From Rhizobium leguminosarum bv. trifolii WSM1325 (GTDB taxonomy: Bacteria; Pseudomonadota; Alphaproteobacteria; Rhizobiales; Rhizobiaceae), in the NCBI GenBank assembly GCA_000023185.1, contig CP001623.1, positions 1 to 64,000 of the forward strand: a DNA stretch of 64,000 nt. The letters are read 5' to 3'. Under the pieces are notes generated by a model, which saw nothing but the letters and a program-made list of their open reading frames with translations, ran no database searches and was not told the origin of the DNA. This document shows positions 54,461 through 63,497 of this stretch, in pieces (the first letter of the stretch is position 1; each line of letters opens with the position of its first letter). The translations under genes and the position numbers were made by a program.

Positions 54461-56044
54461 ATGGAAGAAATGGCCGCAAAAATATTGACGCGGGCAGCGA
54501 TCGGGCTGCTCGGAACGATTGCTATTCCTGCAATGGTCGCCGCACAGGAAACCCCGCTGACGATCGGGATGTCGACGACGCCGACGACGCTGGATCCCCA
54601 TGAAGACAGTTCGGCGCCAAACAATGCGACCTCGCGCCATATCTGGGACAGCCTCATAAACCTCACCGGAACGTCGGCAAACGCGCCGGAACTCGCCACC
54701 GAATGGAAGGTCGTCGACCCGACCCACTGGGAATTCAAGCTGCGGAAGGGCGTGAAATTCCATGACGGCAGCGAGTTCAACGCCGATGACGTCATCGCTT
54801 CGCTACTGCGTGCCCGCGACAAGCCCAGCCAGAGCTTTGCTTCCTACACCCGCAATATTGTCAATGTCACGGCCACGGATCCCTATACCATCGTCGTCGA
54901 GACGAAGGTTCCAGATCCGATCCTGCTGAATTCCGTCAGCCGAATTCGCATTATCAGCGCCGATTGCAAGGAGGCGCCGGTCCAGGATTTCGACAACGGC
55001 AAGTGCGCAATCGGAACCGGGGCCTATTCCTTCGTCTCCTATTCGCCAGGCAGCAACCTGACCTTGAAGCGCAATGACAGCTATTTCGCTGGCCCCTCGC
55101 ACTGGTCGAACGTCACGCTGCGCTTCCTGCCCGATGACGGCGCCCGCCTGGCATCGCTTCTTTCCAACGAGATCGACATTGTCGAAACCCTTCCTGCCGA
55201 TGGAATGGCACGCGTGGAAGCGAGCGATAATCTGCAAGTCATCAACGGCCTGTCTTCCCGCTTCGTCTATCTTGGCCTCGATGTCAGCCGCGATGTTTCG
55301 CCTTTCGTGAAGGCTGCGGATGGTTCCGATCTCGACAAGAACCCGCTCAAGGATGAACGGGTGCGTCGCGCAATGCTGATGTCGATCAACCGGCCGGCAA
55401 TCGTCGACCGCGTCATGCAGAAGAACGGCACGGTGGCCGACCAATTCGTCACCCAAGGCTATGCGGGCTATTCCGAAAAAGTCGAGAAGGTGGGCTATGA
55501 TCCGGCCGCCGCCAAGGCGCTTCTGGCCGAGGCCGGTTATCCCGATGGCTTCAGCCTGACCCTGCATGGTCCCTCTGGCCGTTATGTCAAGGATGCCGAA
55601 GTTCTGCAGGCGGTCGGCCAGATGTTCACGCGCATCGGCATCAAATCGAAAGTCGAGGTCCTGCCCTGGTCGATGTATTCGGAAGCCTATTCAAAGGGCA
55701 CGTACAGCACCTATTTCGGCTCCTGGGGTGTGAACACCGGCGAAACCACCAATCCGACTGTCGCGCTCGTCGCGACGCGCGACGAGAAAAAGGGGACCGG
55801 CAGATATAACGGCGGCGGCGTGTCCGATCCGAAGATCGACGAGGTACTGGCCAAGGCGAGTTCGACACTCGATGAAGCTGCACGCGCGCCCCTTCTCGAG
55901 GAGCTGTCGACCGAGACGTTCAACAACCTTTGGCTGCTCCCAATGCATTACGAAAACGTCGTGCTGGGTGCAAAGAAGACCGTGTCCTACACCCCGCGCG
56001 GCGACAAATATACGCTCGCTTATGACGTGAAGCCGGCGGACTAA
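54461..56044 (+). CDS. Dipeptide-type ABC transporter substrate-binding protein, second system
   Basis: 527 residues of the SBP_bac_5 family. A signal peptide (AAKILTRAAIGLLGTIAIPA, cleavage near AA-QE) precedes TPLTIGMSTTPTTLDPHED. KFHDGSEFNADDVIASL and RVRRAMLMSINRPAI are family motifs. The start at 54461 or the ATG at 54470 are both possible. It is the first gene of an operon with a hydrolase, a gamma-glutamyltransferase, two permeases and two ATPases, so its ligand may be a gamma-glutamyl or ester-linked peptide. Confidence 0.9.
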   Translation: MEEMAAKILTRAAIGLLGTIAIPAMVAAQETPLTIGMSTTPTTLDPHEDSSAPNNATSRHIWDSLINLTGTSANAPELATEWKVVDPTHWEFKLRKGVKFHDGSEFNADDVIASLLRARDKPSQSFASYTRNIVNVTATDPYTIVVETKVPDPILLNSVSRIRIISADCKEAPVQDFDNGKCAIGTGAYSFVSYSPGSNLTLKRNDSYFAGPSHWSNVTLRFLPDDGARLASLLSNEIDIVETLPADGMARVEASDNLQVINGLSSRFVYLGLDVSRDVSPFVKAADGSDLDKNPLKDERVRRAMLMSINRPAIVDRVMQKNGTVADQFVTQGYAGYSEKVEKVGYDPAAAKALLAEAGYPDGFSLTLHGPSGRYVKDAEVLQAVGQMFTRIGIKSKVEVLPWSMYSEAYSKGTYSTYFGSWGVNTGETTNPTVALVATRDEKKGTGRYNGGGVSDPKIDEVLAKASSTLDEAARAPLLEELSTETFNNLWLLPMHYENVVLGAKKTVSYTPRGDKYTLAYDVKPAD

Positions 56045-56085
56045 TGCATGTCGTCCAAAAGCGTGCAGCGGTTTTGGGACAAATA
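56045..56085. repeat. Rhizobial-type intergenic repeat
   Basis: The segment contains TGCATGTCGTCC, AAAAGCGTGCAGCGGTTTT and GGGACAA, closely resembling an abundant dispersed repeat of Rhizobium-type genomes that is itself partly self-complementary. The identification is from memory of that repeat's core (GTGCAGCGGTTTTG). Confidence 0.45.
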
Positions 56086-56097
56086 AAGATTTGAAGT

Positions 56098-56126
56098 GCG
56101 CCGCATCGATCCAATCGATGCGGCGC
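56098..56126 (+). promoter_or_regulatory. Strong hairpin after the binding-protein gene
   Basis: GCGCCGCATCGAT (56098-56110) pairs perfectly with ATCGATGCGGCGC (56114-56126) around a 3-base loop, followed by GGTTTAAAA. It lies between the binding-protein and hydrolase genes and can act as a terminator or mRNA-stabilising stem. Confidence 0.7.
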
Positions 56127-56191
56127 GGTTTAAAACAGCAGCATGGGGCCGCACCAGGGCCGTCCCTTTCTTCATCTCCCAGGAGACACTC

Positions 56192-57046
56192 ATGCAGGAA
56201 CTTGGAACGGGCGAAGCCGTCGCCCGGGCAAAGGCCATCTATGACTATGGCCAGACGGCCATCTTCGCCTCTCAGGCCGATCCTCGCCTTCATATGGTGC
56301 TTTATGTGCCGCCGACGGCGGCAGATGGCCGCAAGCTCGACCTCCTGGTCGCGGTCCACGGCACCGGGCGCACATCGGCCATCGACTTCCGCGACGGTTT
56401 TGCCGAATTCGGGCTCTACAACGACTGCGCCATCCTTTGCCCGATCTTCCCGGTTGGCGTTCTCGGCGATGGTGCGCGTTCCGGCTACAAGTTTCTTGAG
56501 GAAGGCGACATCCGCTACGATCAGGTCGTCCTGGCCATGGTCGCGGAGATGGCCGACAAATACCGCCAGGACTGGTCAAAATTCGCCATGTTCGGCTTCT
56601 CCGGCGGCGGGCATTTCGTGCACCGTTTCACCATCCTGCATCCGGAAAAGCTCTGGGCGGCATCCATCGGCGCACCTGGTTCCGTCACCCTTCTGGATCC
56701 GACGCGTGACTGGTGGGTCGGCATTCGGGATCTGGAGGCGCGCTTCGGCAAGGCCTTCCGGCCCGAAGATCTCGCCAAGGTGCCGGTGCATATGATCGTC
56801 GGCGACGCCGATCTGGAGACCTGGGAAATCACCCACAAGCCGGGTGGAAAATATTATATGGATGGCGCAAACGACGCCGGCAAAACGCGGCCCGAACGCC
56901 TTGCCGCCTTGGCGAGCTCATTCCGCAAAGCGGGTGTCGATGTGACGTTCGATCGTGTTCCGGGCGTCTCTCACGACCGGATGAAAGTTCTGGGCAACGT
57001 CAAGGCCTTCCTGGCAAAGGTGCTGGAGGGCCGTCACGCAAAATGA
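56192..57046 (+). CDS. Alpha/beta hydrolase
   Basis: 284 residues. VAVHGTGRTSA is the oxyanion-loop region and MFGFSGGGHFVHRF carries the nucleophile Ser in GFSGGG. Asp in GDADLETWE and His in GVSHDRM complete a plausible triad. No signal peptide is seen, so it acts inside the cell. The start at 56192 has AGGAGA six bases upstream; an earlier in-frame ATG overlaps the hairpin. It overlaps the gamma-glutamyltransferase gene by four bases. It may split an ester or amide in the imported compound. Confidence 0.85.
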   Translation: MQELGTGEAVARAKAIYDYGQTAIFASQADPRLHMVLYVPPTAADGRKLDLLVAVHGTGRTSAIDFRDGFAEFGLYNDCAILCPIFPVGVLGDGARSGYKFLEEGDIRYDQVVLAMVAEMADKYRQDWSKFAMFGFSGGGHFVHRFTILHPEKLWAASIGAPGSVTLLDPTRDWWVGIRDLEARFGKAFRPEDLAKVPVHMIVGDADLETWEITHKPGGKYYMDGANDAGKTRPERLAALASSFRKAGVDVTFDRVPGVSHDRMKVLGNVKAFLAKVLEGRHAK

Positions 57047-58653
57047 GAAATGCAACGATCGTGGCGCCTCAGCCGGAGGCCGTTGAAGCCGGCGCGGAAG
57101 TTCTCGAGCGCGGCGGCAATGCCATCGACGCAGCACTTGCCTGTGCTTTTGTCCAGGGCGTGGTCGACCCGCAGATGGCCGGCATCGGCGGCTTCGGCTC
57201 CATGCATGTCTACATGCCGAAAAAGGGGGTGCACGAGATCCTCGAATTTTATGCGCGCGCGCCGTTGAAGGCTGCGCCGGACATGTGGCTCGACAAGATC
57301 AAGCACCAGAGCCGCGACGGCTTCGGCTATGTGCTTGAAGGCAATATTTCCGATATCGGCTACCTTGCCGTCTGCACCCCCGGCTCGCTCAAGGGTTATG
57401 AGACCGCGTTGCGAGACTACGGCACCTTCGATTGGGCCGATCTCATCAAGCCGGCCATCCGCCTTGCCTGCAACGGTTTCATGATCCGAAACCACATGCA
57501 GTGGTATTGGGCCAAGGACCAGTCGAACGACGGTTTTGCCAACACGCTCGACAAGCTGCGCTTTTCTGAAACGGGTCGGAAAGTCTATTTCCACGACGAC
57601 GGCACGCTCAAGAATGTCGGCGACCTGCTCGTCAACAAGGACATGGGAGAGACCCTCGAACGCATCGCGCGAAGCGGCGGCTCGGACATCTTCTATCACG
57701 GCGAACTGGCCGAACAGATCGCCGGCGATTTCAAGGCAAATGGCGGCTTGATCGATCGGCAGGACCTGGCGCGTTACGAATTGTCGAAGGTAGAGCCGGT
57801 TTGGGGCGACTATCACGACCACCGCATCGCCACCTCGCCTCCACCAGGCTCGGGCTTCCCGATGCTGGAACTCCTGCATATCATGGAGCAGTTCGACGTC
57901 GGCTCGCTGCAGCATGGCAGCGCCGATCATGTCCGCATCCTGTTCGAAGCGATGAAGCGGATGACGATCGACAAGGACGCGCATATGGGCGATCCCGCCT
58001 ATGTCGACGTGCCCTATGCAAAGCTGCTGTCGAAAGAGCATGCAAAGGCGCATGCCGGCGCGATCAAGGCGGGCGAGATCGCCAGCGTATCGCGCCTTGA
58101 TGGGTCGCAGCGCGACACCACCCACATCTCGGTAATCGACAAGGACGGCAATGCCGTCGCGATGACCCACACCCTCGGCAGTCCCTCGGGCGCGATCACC
58201 GACGGCCTCGGCTTCATGTACAATGGCACGATGAGCCGCTTTAATCCGCTTCCCGGCAAGCCCGGCTCCATCGCGCCCGGCAAGCGGCGTCCCAGCTCGG
58301 CGGCACCGACGATCGTCTTCAAGGACGGCGAGCCCAGCATCGTCATCGGAGCGCCAGGCGGCAGCTATATCGCGCCCGCCGTTGCGCAATGCCTGATGAA
58401 CATGATCGATTTCGACATGTCCGTGCTCGAAGCGGTCTCGGCGCCGAGGATCGTAGGGGTGTCAAACACGATCGACATCTGCAATCGCATTCGACACTCT
58501 GTCGAAGACGAGTTGCGGGCGCAGGGTTACCAAGTGGCGCGGTCGCCGCAGACATACGCGTTCGCCGCAGTCCACGCGATCAAGATTGACGGCGGCATCT
58601 CGAAAGGCGCGGCCGATCCGCAGCGTGACGGGATGGCGATCTCCGTCGCCTAG
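57043..58653 (+). CDS. ggt: Gamma-glutamyltransferase, cytosolic form
   Basis: 536 residues of the Ntn-hydrolase gamma-glutamyltransferase family. AGAEVLERGGNAIDAALACAF, GIGGFGSM and SPPPGSGFPMLELLHIMEQFD mark the large subunit. The self-cleaving nucleophile is Thr359 in RDTTHISVIDKDGNAV, giving a small subunit of about 178 residues. MNGT-like MYNGTMSRFNP and GAPGGSYIAPAV follow. It lacks a signal peptide, unlike most bacterial GGTs, so it should work in the cytoplasm on imported gamma-glutamyl compounds. Its start overlaps the hydrolase stop (ATGA). Confidence 0.9.
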   Translation: MRNATIVAPQPEAVEAGAEVLERGGNAIDAALACAFVQGVVDPQMAGIGGFGSMHVYMPKKGVHEILEFYARAPLKAAPDMWLDKIKHQSRDGFGYVLEGNISDIGYLAVCTPGSLKGYETALRDYGTFDWADLIKPAIRLACNGFMIRNHMQWYWAKDQSNDGFANTLDKLRFSETGRKVYFHDDGTLKNVGDLLVNKDMGETLERIARSGGSDIFYHGELAEQIAGDFKANGGLIDRQDLARYELSKVEPVWGDYHDHRIATSPPPGSGFPMLELLHIMEQFDVGSLQHGSADHVRILFEAMKRMTIDKDAHMGDPAYVDVPYAKLLSKEHAKAHAGAIKAGEIASVSRLDGSQRDTTHISVIDKDGNAVAMTHTLGSPSGAITDGLGFMYNGTMSRFNPLPGKPGSIAPGKRRPSSAAPTIVFKDGEPSIVIGAPGGSYIAPAVAQCLMNMIDFDMSVLEAVSAPRIVGVSNTIDICNRIRHSVEDELRAQGYQVARSPQTYAFAAVHAIKIDGGISKGAADPQRDGMAISVA

Positions 58654-58717
58654 ATTCAAAATTACAGCGTCCTTTGCGGCTCTCGAAAAGACGCGCGGCG
58701 CTGTAGGGAGAGGTTCA

Positions 58718-59692
58718 ATGGTCACATCCATCATCAGGCGATTGATACAGGCGTTGTTCGTCGTTGTCGCGATGACGACCATCGTCTTCATCGGCGTCAA
58801 TGTGATCGGCAATCCGGTCGACATCCTCATCAACCCGGACGCCAATCAGGCGGAGCGGGCACTCGTCATCGCGCATTACGGCCTGGATCAGCCGCTGTGG
58901 AAACAGTATCTGCTGTTTCTCCAAGGGCTTCTGCACGGGGACTTCGGCAACAGCTTCGTTTATGGGCGGCCGGCGCTGGATCTGATCCTCGAACGTCTCC
59001 CGGCAACGCTCGAACTGGCGATCACGGCTCTCGGCATCGCGCTGCTGTTCGGCCTGCCGCTTGGGCTGTACGCAGGGCTCTACCCCAATCGGATTTCCTC
59101 CAAGCTGATCATGAGCGGCTCGATCCTGGGCTTCTCGCTTCCGACCTTCTGGGTCGGCCTCATGCTGATCATGGTCTTTTCCGTCGAGCTCGGCTGGTTG
59201 CCGACGAATGGCCGTGGCCCGACGCAAGAACTGCTCGGCGTACAATGGTCGTTTCTGACCGCAGACGGCATCCGGCACCTTCTATTGCCCGCCTTCAACC
59301 TGGCCCTGTTCAAGACGTCGCTCATTCTTCGGCTGACCCGTGCCGGCGTGCAGGAGGTCCTTCCCCAGGACTATGTGAAGTTTGCCCGCGCCAAGGGATT
59401 ACGAGAGGGGCGGATCATTTCCGTGCACGTTCTCAAGAACCTGATGATCCCGGTGGTGACCATCATCGGTCTCGAGTTCGGCTCACTCATCGCCTTTTCG
59501 GTCGTGACCGAAAGCATCTTTGCGTGGCCGGGCATGGGCAAGCTCATCATCGACTCGATCAACCTTCTCGATCGCCCCGTCATCGTCGCCTACCTGATGA
59601 TGATGGTGCTGCTCTTCGTCGTCCTCAATTTCATCATCGATATCTGTTATACCCTTCTGGATCCGCGGGTCCGGCTGGAAGGAAAGGCTTGA
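58718..59692 (+). CDS. Dipeptide-type ABC permease (DppB-like), second system
   Basis: 324 residues with about six membrane segments. It opens TSIIRRLIQALFVVVAMTTIVF and contains HGDFGNSFVYGRPALDLIL and LTRAGVQEVLPQDYVKFARAKGL, the ATPase-contact loop. It ends DPRVRLEGKA. GGGAGAGG precedes the start at 58718; a longer frame upstream lacks support. Confidence 0.92.
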   Translation: MVTSIIRRLIQALFVVVAMTTIVFIGVNVIGNPVDILINPDANQAERALVIAHYGLDQPLWKQYLLFLQGLLHGDFGNSFVYGRPALDLILERLPATLELAITALGIALLFGLPLGLYAGLYPNRISSKLIMSGSILGFSLPTFWVGLMLIMVFSVELGWLPTNGRGPTQELLGVQWSFLTADGIRHLLLPAFNLALFKTSLILRLTRAGVQEVLPQDYVKFARAKGLREGRIISVHVLKNLMIPVVTIIGLEFGSLIAFSVVTESIFAWPGMGKLIIDSINLLDRPVIVAYLMMMVLLFVVLNFIIDICYTLLDPRVRLEGKA

Positions 59693-59696
59693 CCCC

Positions 59697-60611
59697 ATGG
59701 CCGAACCACAAACGCAAGACACCAGCGCTCCAACGCCCGAACCCAGTCGTCTGTCGAAAGGGATCGCGAATTTCTTCAGCTCTCCGGCAGCCACGATCGC
59801 CTTCCTCACGCTGGTGATCATCTGTTGCCTGGCGCTGTTTGCGCCATGGATCTCTCCGCAAAATCCCTATGATTTGATGCAGCTCGACATCATGGATGGA
59901 CGGCTGCCGCCGGGGTCCGAATCCATGACCGGGCTTGTCTATCACCTCGGTACCGACAGCCAGGGCCGCGATATCCTGTCCGGCATCCTCTATGGCCTGC
60001 GCACCTCACTACTGGTGGGCGTTCTGTCGGCTTTCGCCGCTGCCATCATCGGAACCTCAGCCGGATTGTTCGCCGCTTACATGGGAGGGCGCACCGAAAC
60101 CGCGATGATGCGGCTCGTCGATCTGCAGCTCTCGTTTCCCACCATATTGATGGCGCTCATGATGCTCGCCGTGCTCGGCAAGGGCGTACCCAACGTCGTG
60201 ATCGCACTGATCATCGCCGAGTGGGCGACCTATGCCCGAACGGTCCGCGGCACCGCTCTGGTCGAGCGCGAGAAGGAATATATCGAGGCTGCCCGGATGC
60301 TGCGCCTGCCCGGATGGCGCATCCTCTTCAGGCACCTGCTGCCGAACTGTCTTGCGCCGGTCATCGTCATCGCCACGATGCAGATCGCCCGGGCAATCGG
60401 CCTCGAAGCAACCTTGTCCTTCCTCGGTCTCGGTGCATCCGTGACTGAACCCTCGCTCGGCATGCTGATCTCGACGGGCTACCAGTATCTTCTGACGGGC
60501 CTTTACTGGATCAGCTTCTTTCCCGGCATTGCCCTTCTGGTCACGATCGCGGCGATCAATCTCGTCGGCGACCGGCTGCGCGATGTCCTCAACCCGAGGA
60601 ACATGTCATGA
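59697..60611 (+). CDS. Dipeptide-type ABC permease (DppC-like), second system
   Basis: 304 residues. HLGTDSQGRDILSGILYGLRTSL, EREKEYIEAARMLRLPGWRILFRHLLPN in overlapping parts, and ATLSFLGLG are DppC landmarks. It ends GDRLRDVLNPRNMS. It is the pore partner of the preceding permease, starting four bases after its stop. Confidence 0.92.
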   Translation: MAEPQTQDTSAPTPEPSRLSKGIANFFSSPAATIAFLTLVIICCLALFAPWISPQNPYDLMQLDIMDGRLPPGSESMTGLVYHLGTDSQGRDILSGILYGLRTSLLVGVLSAFAAAIIGTSAGLFAAYMGGRTETAMMRLVDLQLSFPTILMALMMLAVLGKGVPNVVIALIIAEWATYARTVRGTALVEREKEYIEAARMLRLPGWRILFRHLLPNCLAPVIVIATMQIARAIGLEATLSFLGLGASVTEPSLGMLISTGYQYLLTGLYWISFFPGIALLVTIAAINLVGDRLRDVLNPRNMS

Positions 60612-61585
60612 CCCCATTGCTGCAAGTGAGCAATCTCGTCACCGAATTCGGCGGCGGCAGGGGACGCCCCAGCCTTTGCGCCGTCAACGATGTGTCGTTC
60701 ACCGTGGAGCGCGGCAAGGTCCTTGGTCTTGTGGGAGAATCCGGATCCGGAAAGTCGGTGACCGGCTTCTCGATCATGCGGCTCCTCGATAAGCCCGGCC
60801 GGGTTGTCGGCGGCAGGGTCATCTTCGACGGCGCCGACATCGCGAAATATTCAGACGAAGAGATGCGGCAACTGCGCGGCAAGCGGATCGCCATGGTATT
60901 CCAGGATCCGATGATGACGCTCAATCCGGTCCTGACGGTCGGAACGCAGATGGTGGAAGCCGTCCGGGCACACGAGCGGGTCTCGAAGGATGCCGCCCAG
61001 CAGCGGGCGCGGGATGCTTTGGCGCTGGTCGGAATACCAAGCCCTGAAGAAAGGCTTGCCGCCTATCCGCATCAGTTTTCCGGCGGAATGCGCCAGCGTG
61101 TGGCGATTGCCATCGCGCTTCTTCACAAGCCGGACCTCATCATCGCCGATGAACCGACAACAGCGCTTGATGTGACGATCCAGAGCCAGATCATTTCCGA
61201 ATTCCAGAAGCTCACCGAACAGGGAAATACGGCGGTGATCTGGATCACCCACGATCTGGCGATCGTTTCAAGATTGGCCGACGAGATCGCCGTCATGTAT
61301 GCCGGCCGCCTCGTGGAGACCGGACCAGTGGGCAAGGTTCTGACCGATCCTCACCATCCCTACACGGCCGGTCTGATCGCGTCCGTTCCTTCGCAAAACA
61401 GACGCGGAGAGCCGCTTCACCAGATCCGCGGCATGACGCCGGCGATCGACCGGCTCCCACAGGGATGCAGTTTTCGTACGCGCTGTGATCGGGCAACCGA
61501 CGGCTGTCTGGTCATGCCGGCACTCATGCCGGAAGGCGATCGCTCCTTCCGCTGCATTCATCCCGTAACGAAAGAGGTAGCATGA
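60608..61585 (+). CDS. Dipeptide-type ABC ATPase (DppD-like), second system
   Basis: 325 residues. Walker A is GESGSGKS, the Q-loop is MVFQDPMMTLNPVL, the signature is FSGGMRQR and Walker B is [12 protein letters not shown]. The C-terminal Cys motif is PQGCSFRTRCDRATDGC. It overlaps both neighbours by four bases, marking a tightly coupled operon. Confidence 0.93.
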   Translation: MTPLLQVSNLVTEFGGGRGRPSLCAVNDVSFTVERGKVLGLVGESGSGKSVTGFSIMRLLDKPGRVVGGRVIFDGADIAKYSDEEMRQLRGKRIAMVFQDPMMTLNPVLTVGTQMVEAVRAHERVSKDAAQQRARDALALVGIPSPEERLAAYPHQFSGGMRQRVAIAIALLHKPDLIIADEPTTALDVTIQSQIISEFQKLTEQGNTAVIWITHDLAIVSRLADEIAVMYAGRLVETGPVGKVLTDPHHPYTAGLIASVPSQNRRGEPLHQIRGMTPAIDRLPQGCSFRTRCDRATDGCLVMPALMPEGDRSFRCIHPVTKEVA

Positions 61586-62589
61586 TGACGGCGACCGCCG
61601 CGCCCCTTATCGAAGCGAGGAACGTGTCGCAGCGCTTCGGAGCCAAGCCCGACCTGGCCGCCAAGATCGCGCTCAAGCTCAAGCTCGCCAAACCGGCGCC
61701 TATCGTTCATGCGCTTGATGATGTCAGCCTCAGCATCCGGCCCGGAGAGGTTGTCGGCCTTGTCGGCGAAAGTGGCTGCGGGAAGTCGACGCTCGGCCGC
61801 GCCATTGCAGGGATCACCTCGCCAAGCCAGGGCCAAATTCTCTGGAAGGGGATGGACAGAAGCGCCATGTCGAAAGGCGAGCAGCATCAGTTCGGTCTCG
61901 CCAGCCAGATGATTTTCCAGAACCCGATGGCGGCTCTCAATCCGCGCATGACCGTCGAGGAGCTTATCTGGGAGGCGCCTCGAACACATGGACTTGCCCG
62001 CTCGACGGAACGCGACGCCTATGTCGACAGATATTTGATGCTGGCCGGTTTCGACCCGGCGATGAAAAAGCGATACCCGCACCAGTTTTCCGGTGGCCAG
62101 CGGCAACGCGTCAATATTGCCCGCGCGCTCGCCGTGCAGCCGAAATTCCTCGTCTGTGACGAAAGTGTCGCAGCACTCGACGTTTCCATCCAGGCCCAGG
62201 TCATCAACCTGTTTATGGAACTTCGTGACAAACTCGACCTGACCTATTTGTTCGTCAGCCATGATCTCGGCGTCGTGGAACATATTTCCGATCGCGTTGC
62301 GATCATGTATCTCGGCCGCATCGTCGAAGAAGCGCCCGTCGAGGAGGTTTTCAGGCGGCCCAATCATCCTTACACGAAAGCGCTCCTGGCCGAGGTGCCG
62401 CGCATCGAATCCGGCAAGCGGCAGTTCAGGCCCGTCGATGGCGAACTCCCCAGCCCGATAAACCCGCCGAAAGGCTGTCACTTCCATCCGAGATGCCCGT
62501 TCGCGATGGACCGCTGTCGTATGGAAGTACCGGTGAAAAAGGAAATTGCACCGGGGCACCTGTCGGCTTGCCATCTCAATGATGAATGA
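61582..62589 (+). CDS. Dipeptide-type ABC ATPase (DppF-like), second system
   Basis: 335 residues. Walker A is GESGCGKST, the Q-loop is MIFQNPMAALNPRM, the signature is FSGGQRQRVNIARAL, and Walker B is FLVCDESVAALD. In the last, Ser replaces the usual Pro after Glu. The C-terminal Cys motif is PKGCHFHPRCPFAMDRC. It is the last gene of the operon. Confidence 0.92.
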   Translation: MMTATAAPLIEARNVSQRFGAKPDLAAKIALKLKLAKPAPIVHALDDVSLSIRPGEVVGLVGESGCGKSTLGRAIAGITSPSQGQILWKGMDRSAMSKGEQHQFGLASQMIFQNPMAALNPRMTVEELIWEAPRTHGLARSTERDAYVDRYLMLAGFDPAMKKRYPHQFSGGQRQRVNIARALAVQPKFLVCDESVAALDVSIQAQVINLFMELRDKLDLTYLFVSHDLGVVEHISDRVAIMYLGRIVEEAPVEEVFRRPNHPYTKALLAEVPRIESGKRQFRPVDGELPSPINPPKGCHFHPRCPFAMDRCRMEVPVKKEIAPGHLSACHLNDE

Positions 62590-62808
62590 TCTCAAACGAC
62601 AGGACCGCTGACAGCGATCTGTCGCGCAATTGGCCCGCGGGTTTGCAGGTGCGGCGCCATTTTTTCAGAGCAACGATCGGAGCAAAACTATCCGGAAGAC
62701 CGGCAACCCGATCTCGTTCTTTAAGGAGCGGAAGAATTTTCTGTTGTCGCAAATGAAAAATCTGATTTACTGACGCTTCGCTGCTTGGCTTTAAGGGGGA
62801 TATTGCCG

Positions 62809-63483
62809 ATGCCGTGGACACGCAGAAATATTGTGCTTGGTGGATTGGCGTTACTTGGCGCCGGTGCAGTCCGGAAACCGGCATTCGCCGCGGCGTCTTC
62901 CTTTTTCGACGGCACCATCGTCGACAATGGCGTGACGTTCCGAAGAACCAACTTCGCCAAGATCGACAAGAAGTGGCACCGCCAGGTCGTCAAATATTTC
63001 AGCGGCGAGCCGATCGGCACCGTCGTCGTCGATACGAGGCACCATTTCCTCTACGTGATCATGGAGAACAAGACGGCCATCCGCTACGGCGTCGGCGTCG
63101 GCCGCGAGGGCTTCAAATGGTTTGGCCGCGCCACGATCGACAGCAAATCGCTGTGGCCGCGCTGGACGCCGCCGCCGGAGATGCGCAAGCGCCATCCCGA
63201 ACTGCCCGAATTCGTGGCGGGAGGCTCACCGAAAAATCCACTCGGTCCCCGCGCCATGTACCTGCATCGCGACGGCGTCGACACCGGCTATCGCTTCCAC
63301 GGCACGCTGGAGCCGTGGAGCATCGGCAAGGATGCGTCGAGCGGCTGTATTCGCATGTTCAACGAAGACGCCATCGATCTTTACCAGCGTTGCCCGATCG
63401 GCACCGCGGTGCAGGTTCTGCCGCATATTGCCGACCAGGCTGAAAGTGCAGCGCAGGTCAGCCAAACAACTCCGGTCGAATGA
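62809..63483 (+). CDS. L,D-transpeptidase (YkuD family)
   Basis: 224 residues. The N terminus TRRNIVLGGLALLGAGAV is a signal sequence with a twin-arginine-like start. The YkuD catalytic core has GYRFHGTLEPWSIG with His and SSGCIRMFNEDAIDLY with the nucleophile Cys. It builds 3-3 cross-links in peptidoglycan or links proteins to it in the periplasm; rhizobia have many such enzymes. The start at 62809 is preferred, with AAGGGGG upstream. It precedes a Pal-like lipoprotein gene by 14 bases. Confidence 0.92.
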   Translation: MPWTRRNIVLGGLALLGAGAVRKPAFAAASSFFDGTIVDNGVTFRRTNFAKIDKKWHRQVVKYFSGEPIGTVVVDTRHHFLYVIMENKTAIRYGVGVGREGFKWFGRATIDSKSLWPRWTPPPEMRKRHPELPEFVAGGSPKNPLGPRAMYLHRDGVDTGYRFHGTLEPWSIGKDASSGCIRMFNEDAIDLYQRCPIGTAVQVLPHIADQAESAAQVSQTTPVE

Positions 63484-63497
63484 GGAATATCACCCTG

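Noticed and set aside
57034..58389. A 451-codon open frame antisense to the gamma-glutamyltransferase
   Set aside because: Same reason: high-GC shadow frame without domains, opposite a gene with catalytic motifs.
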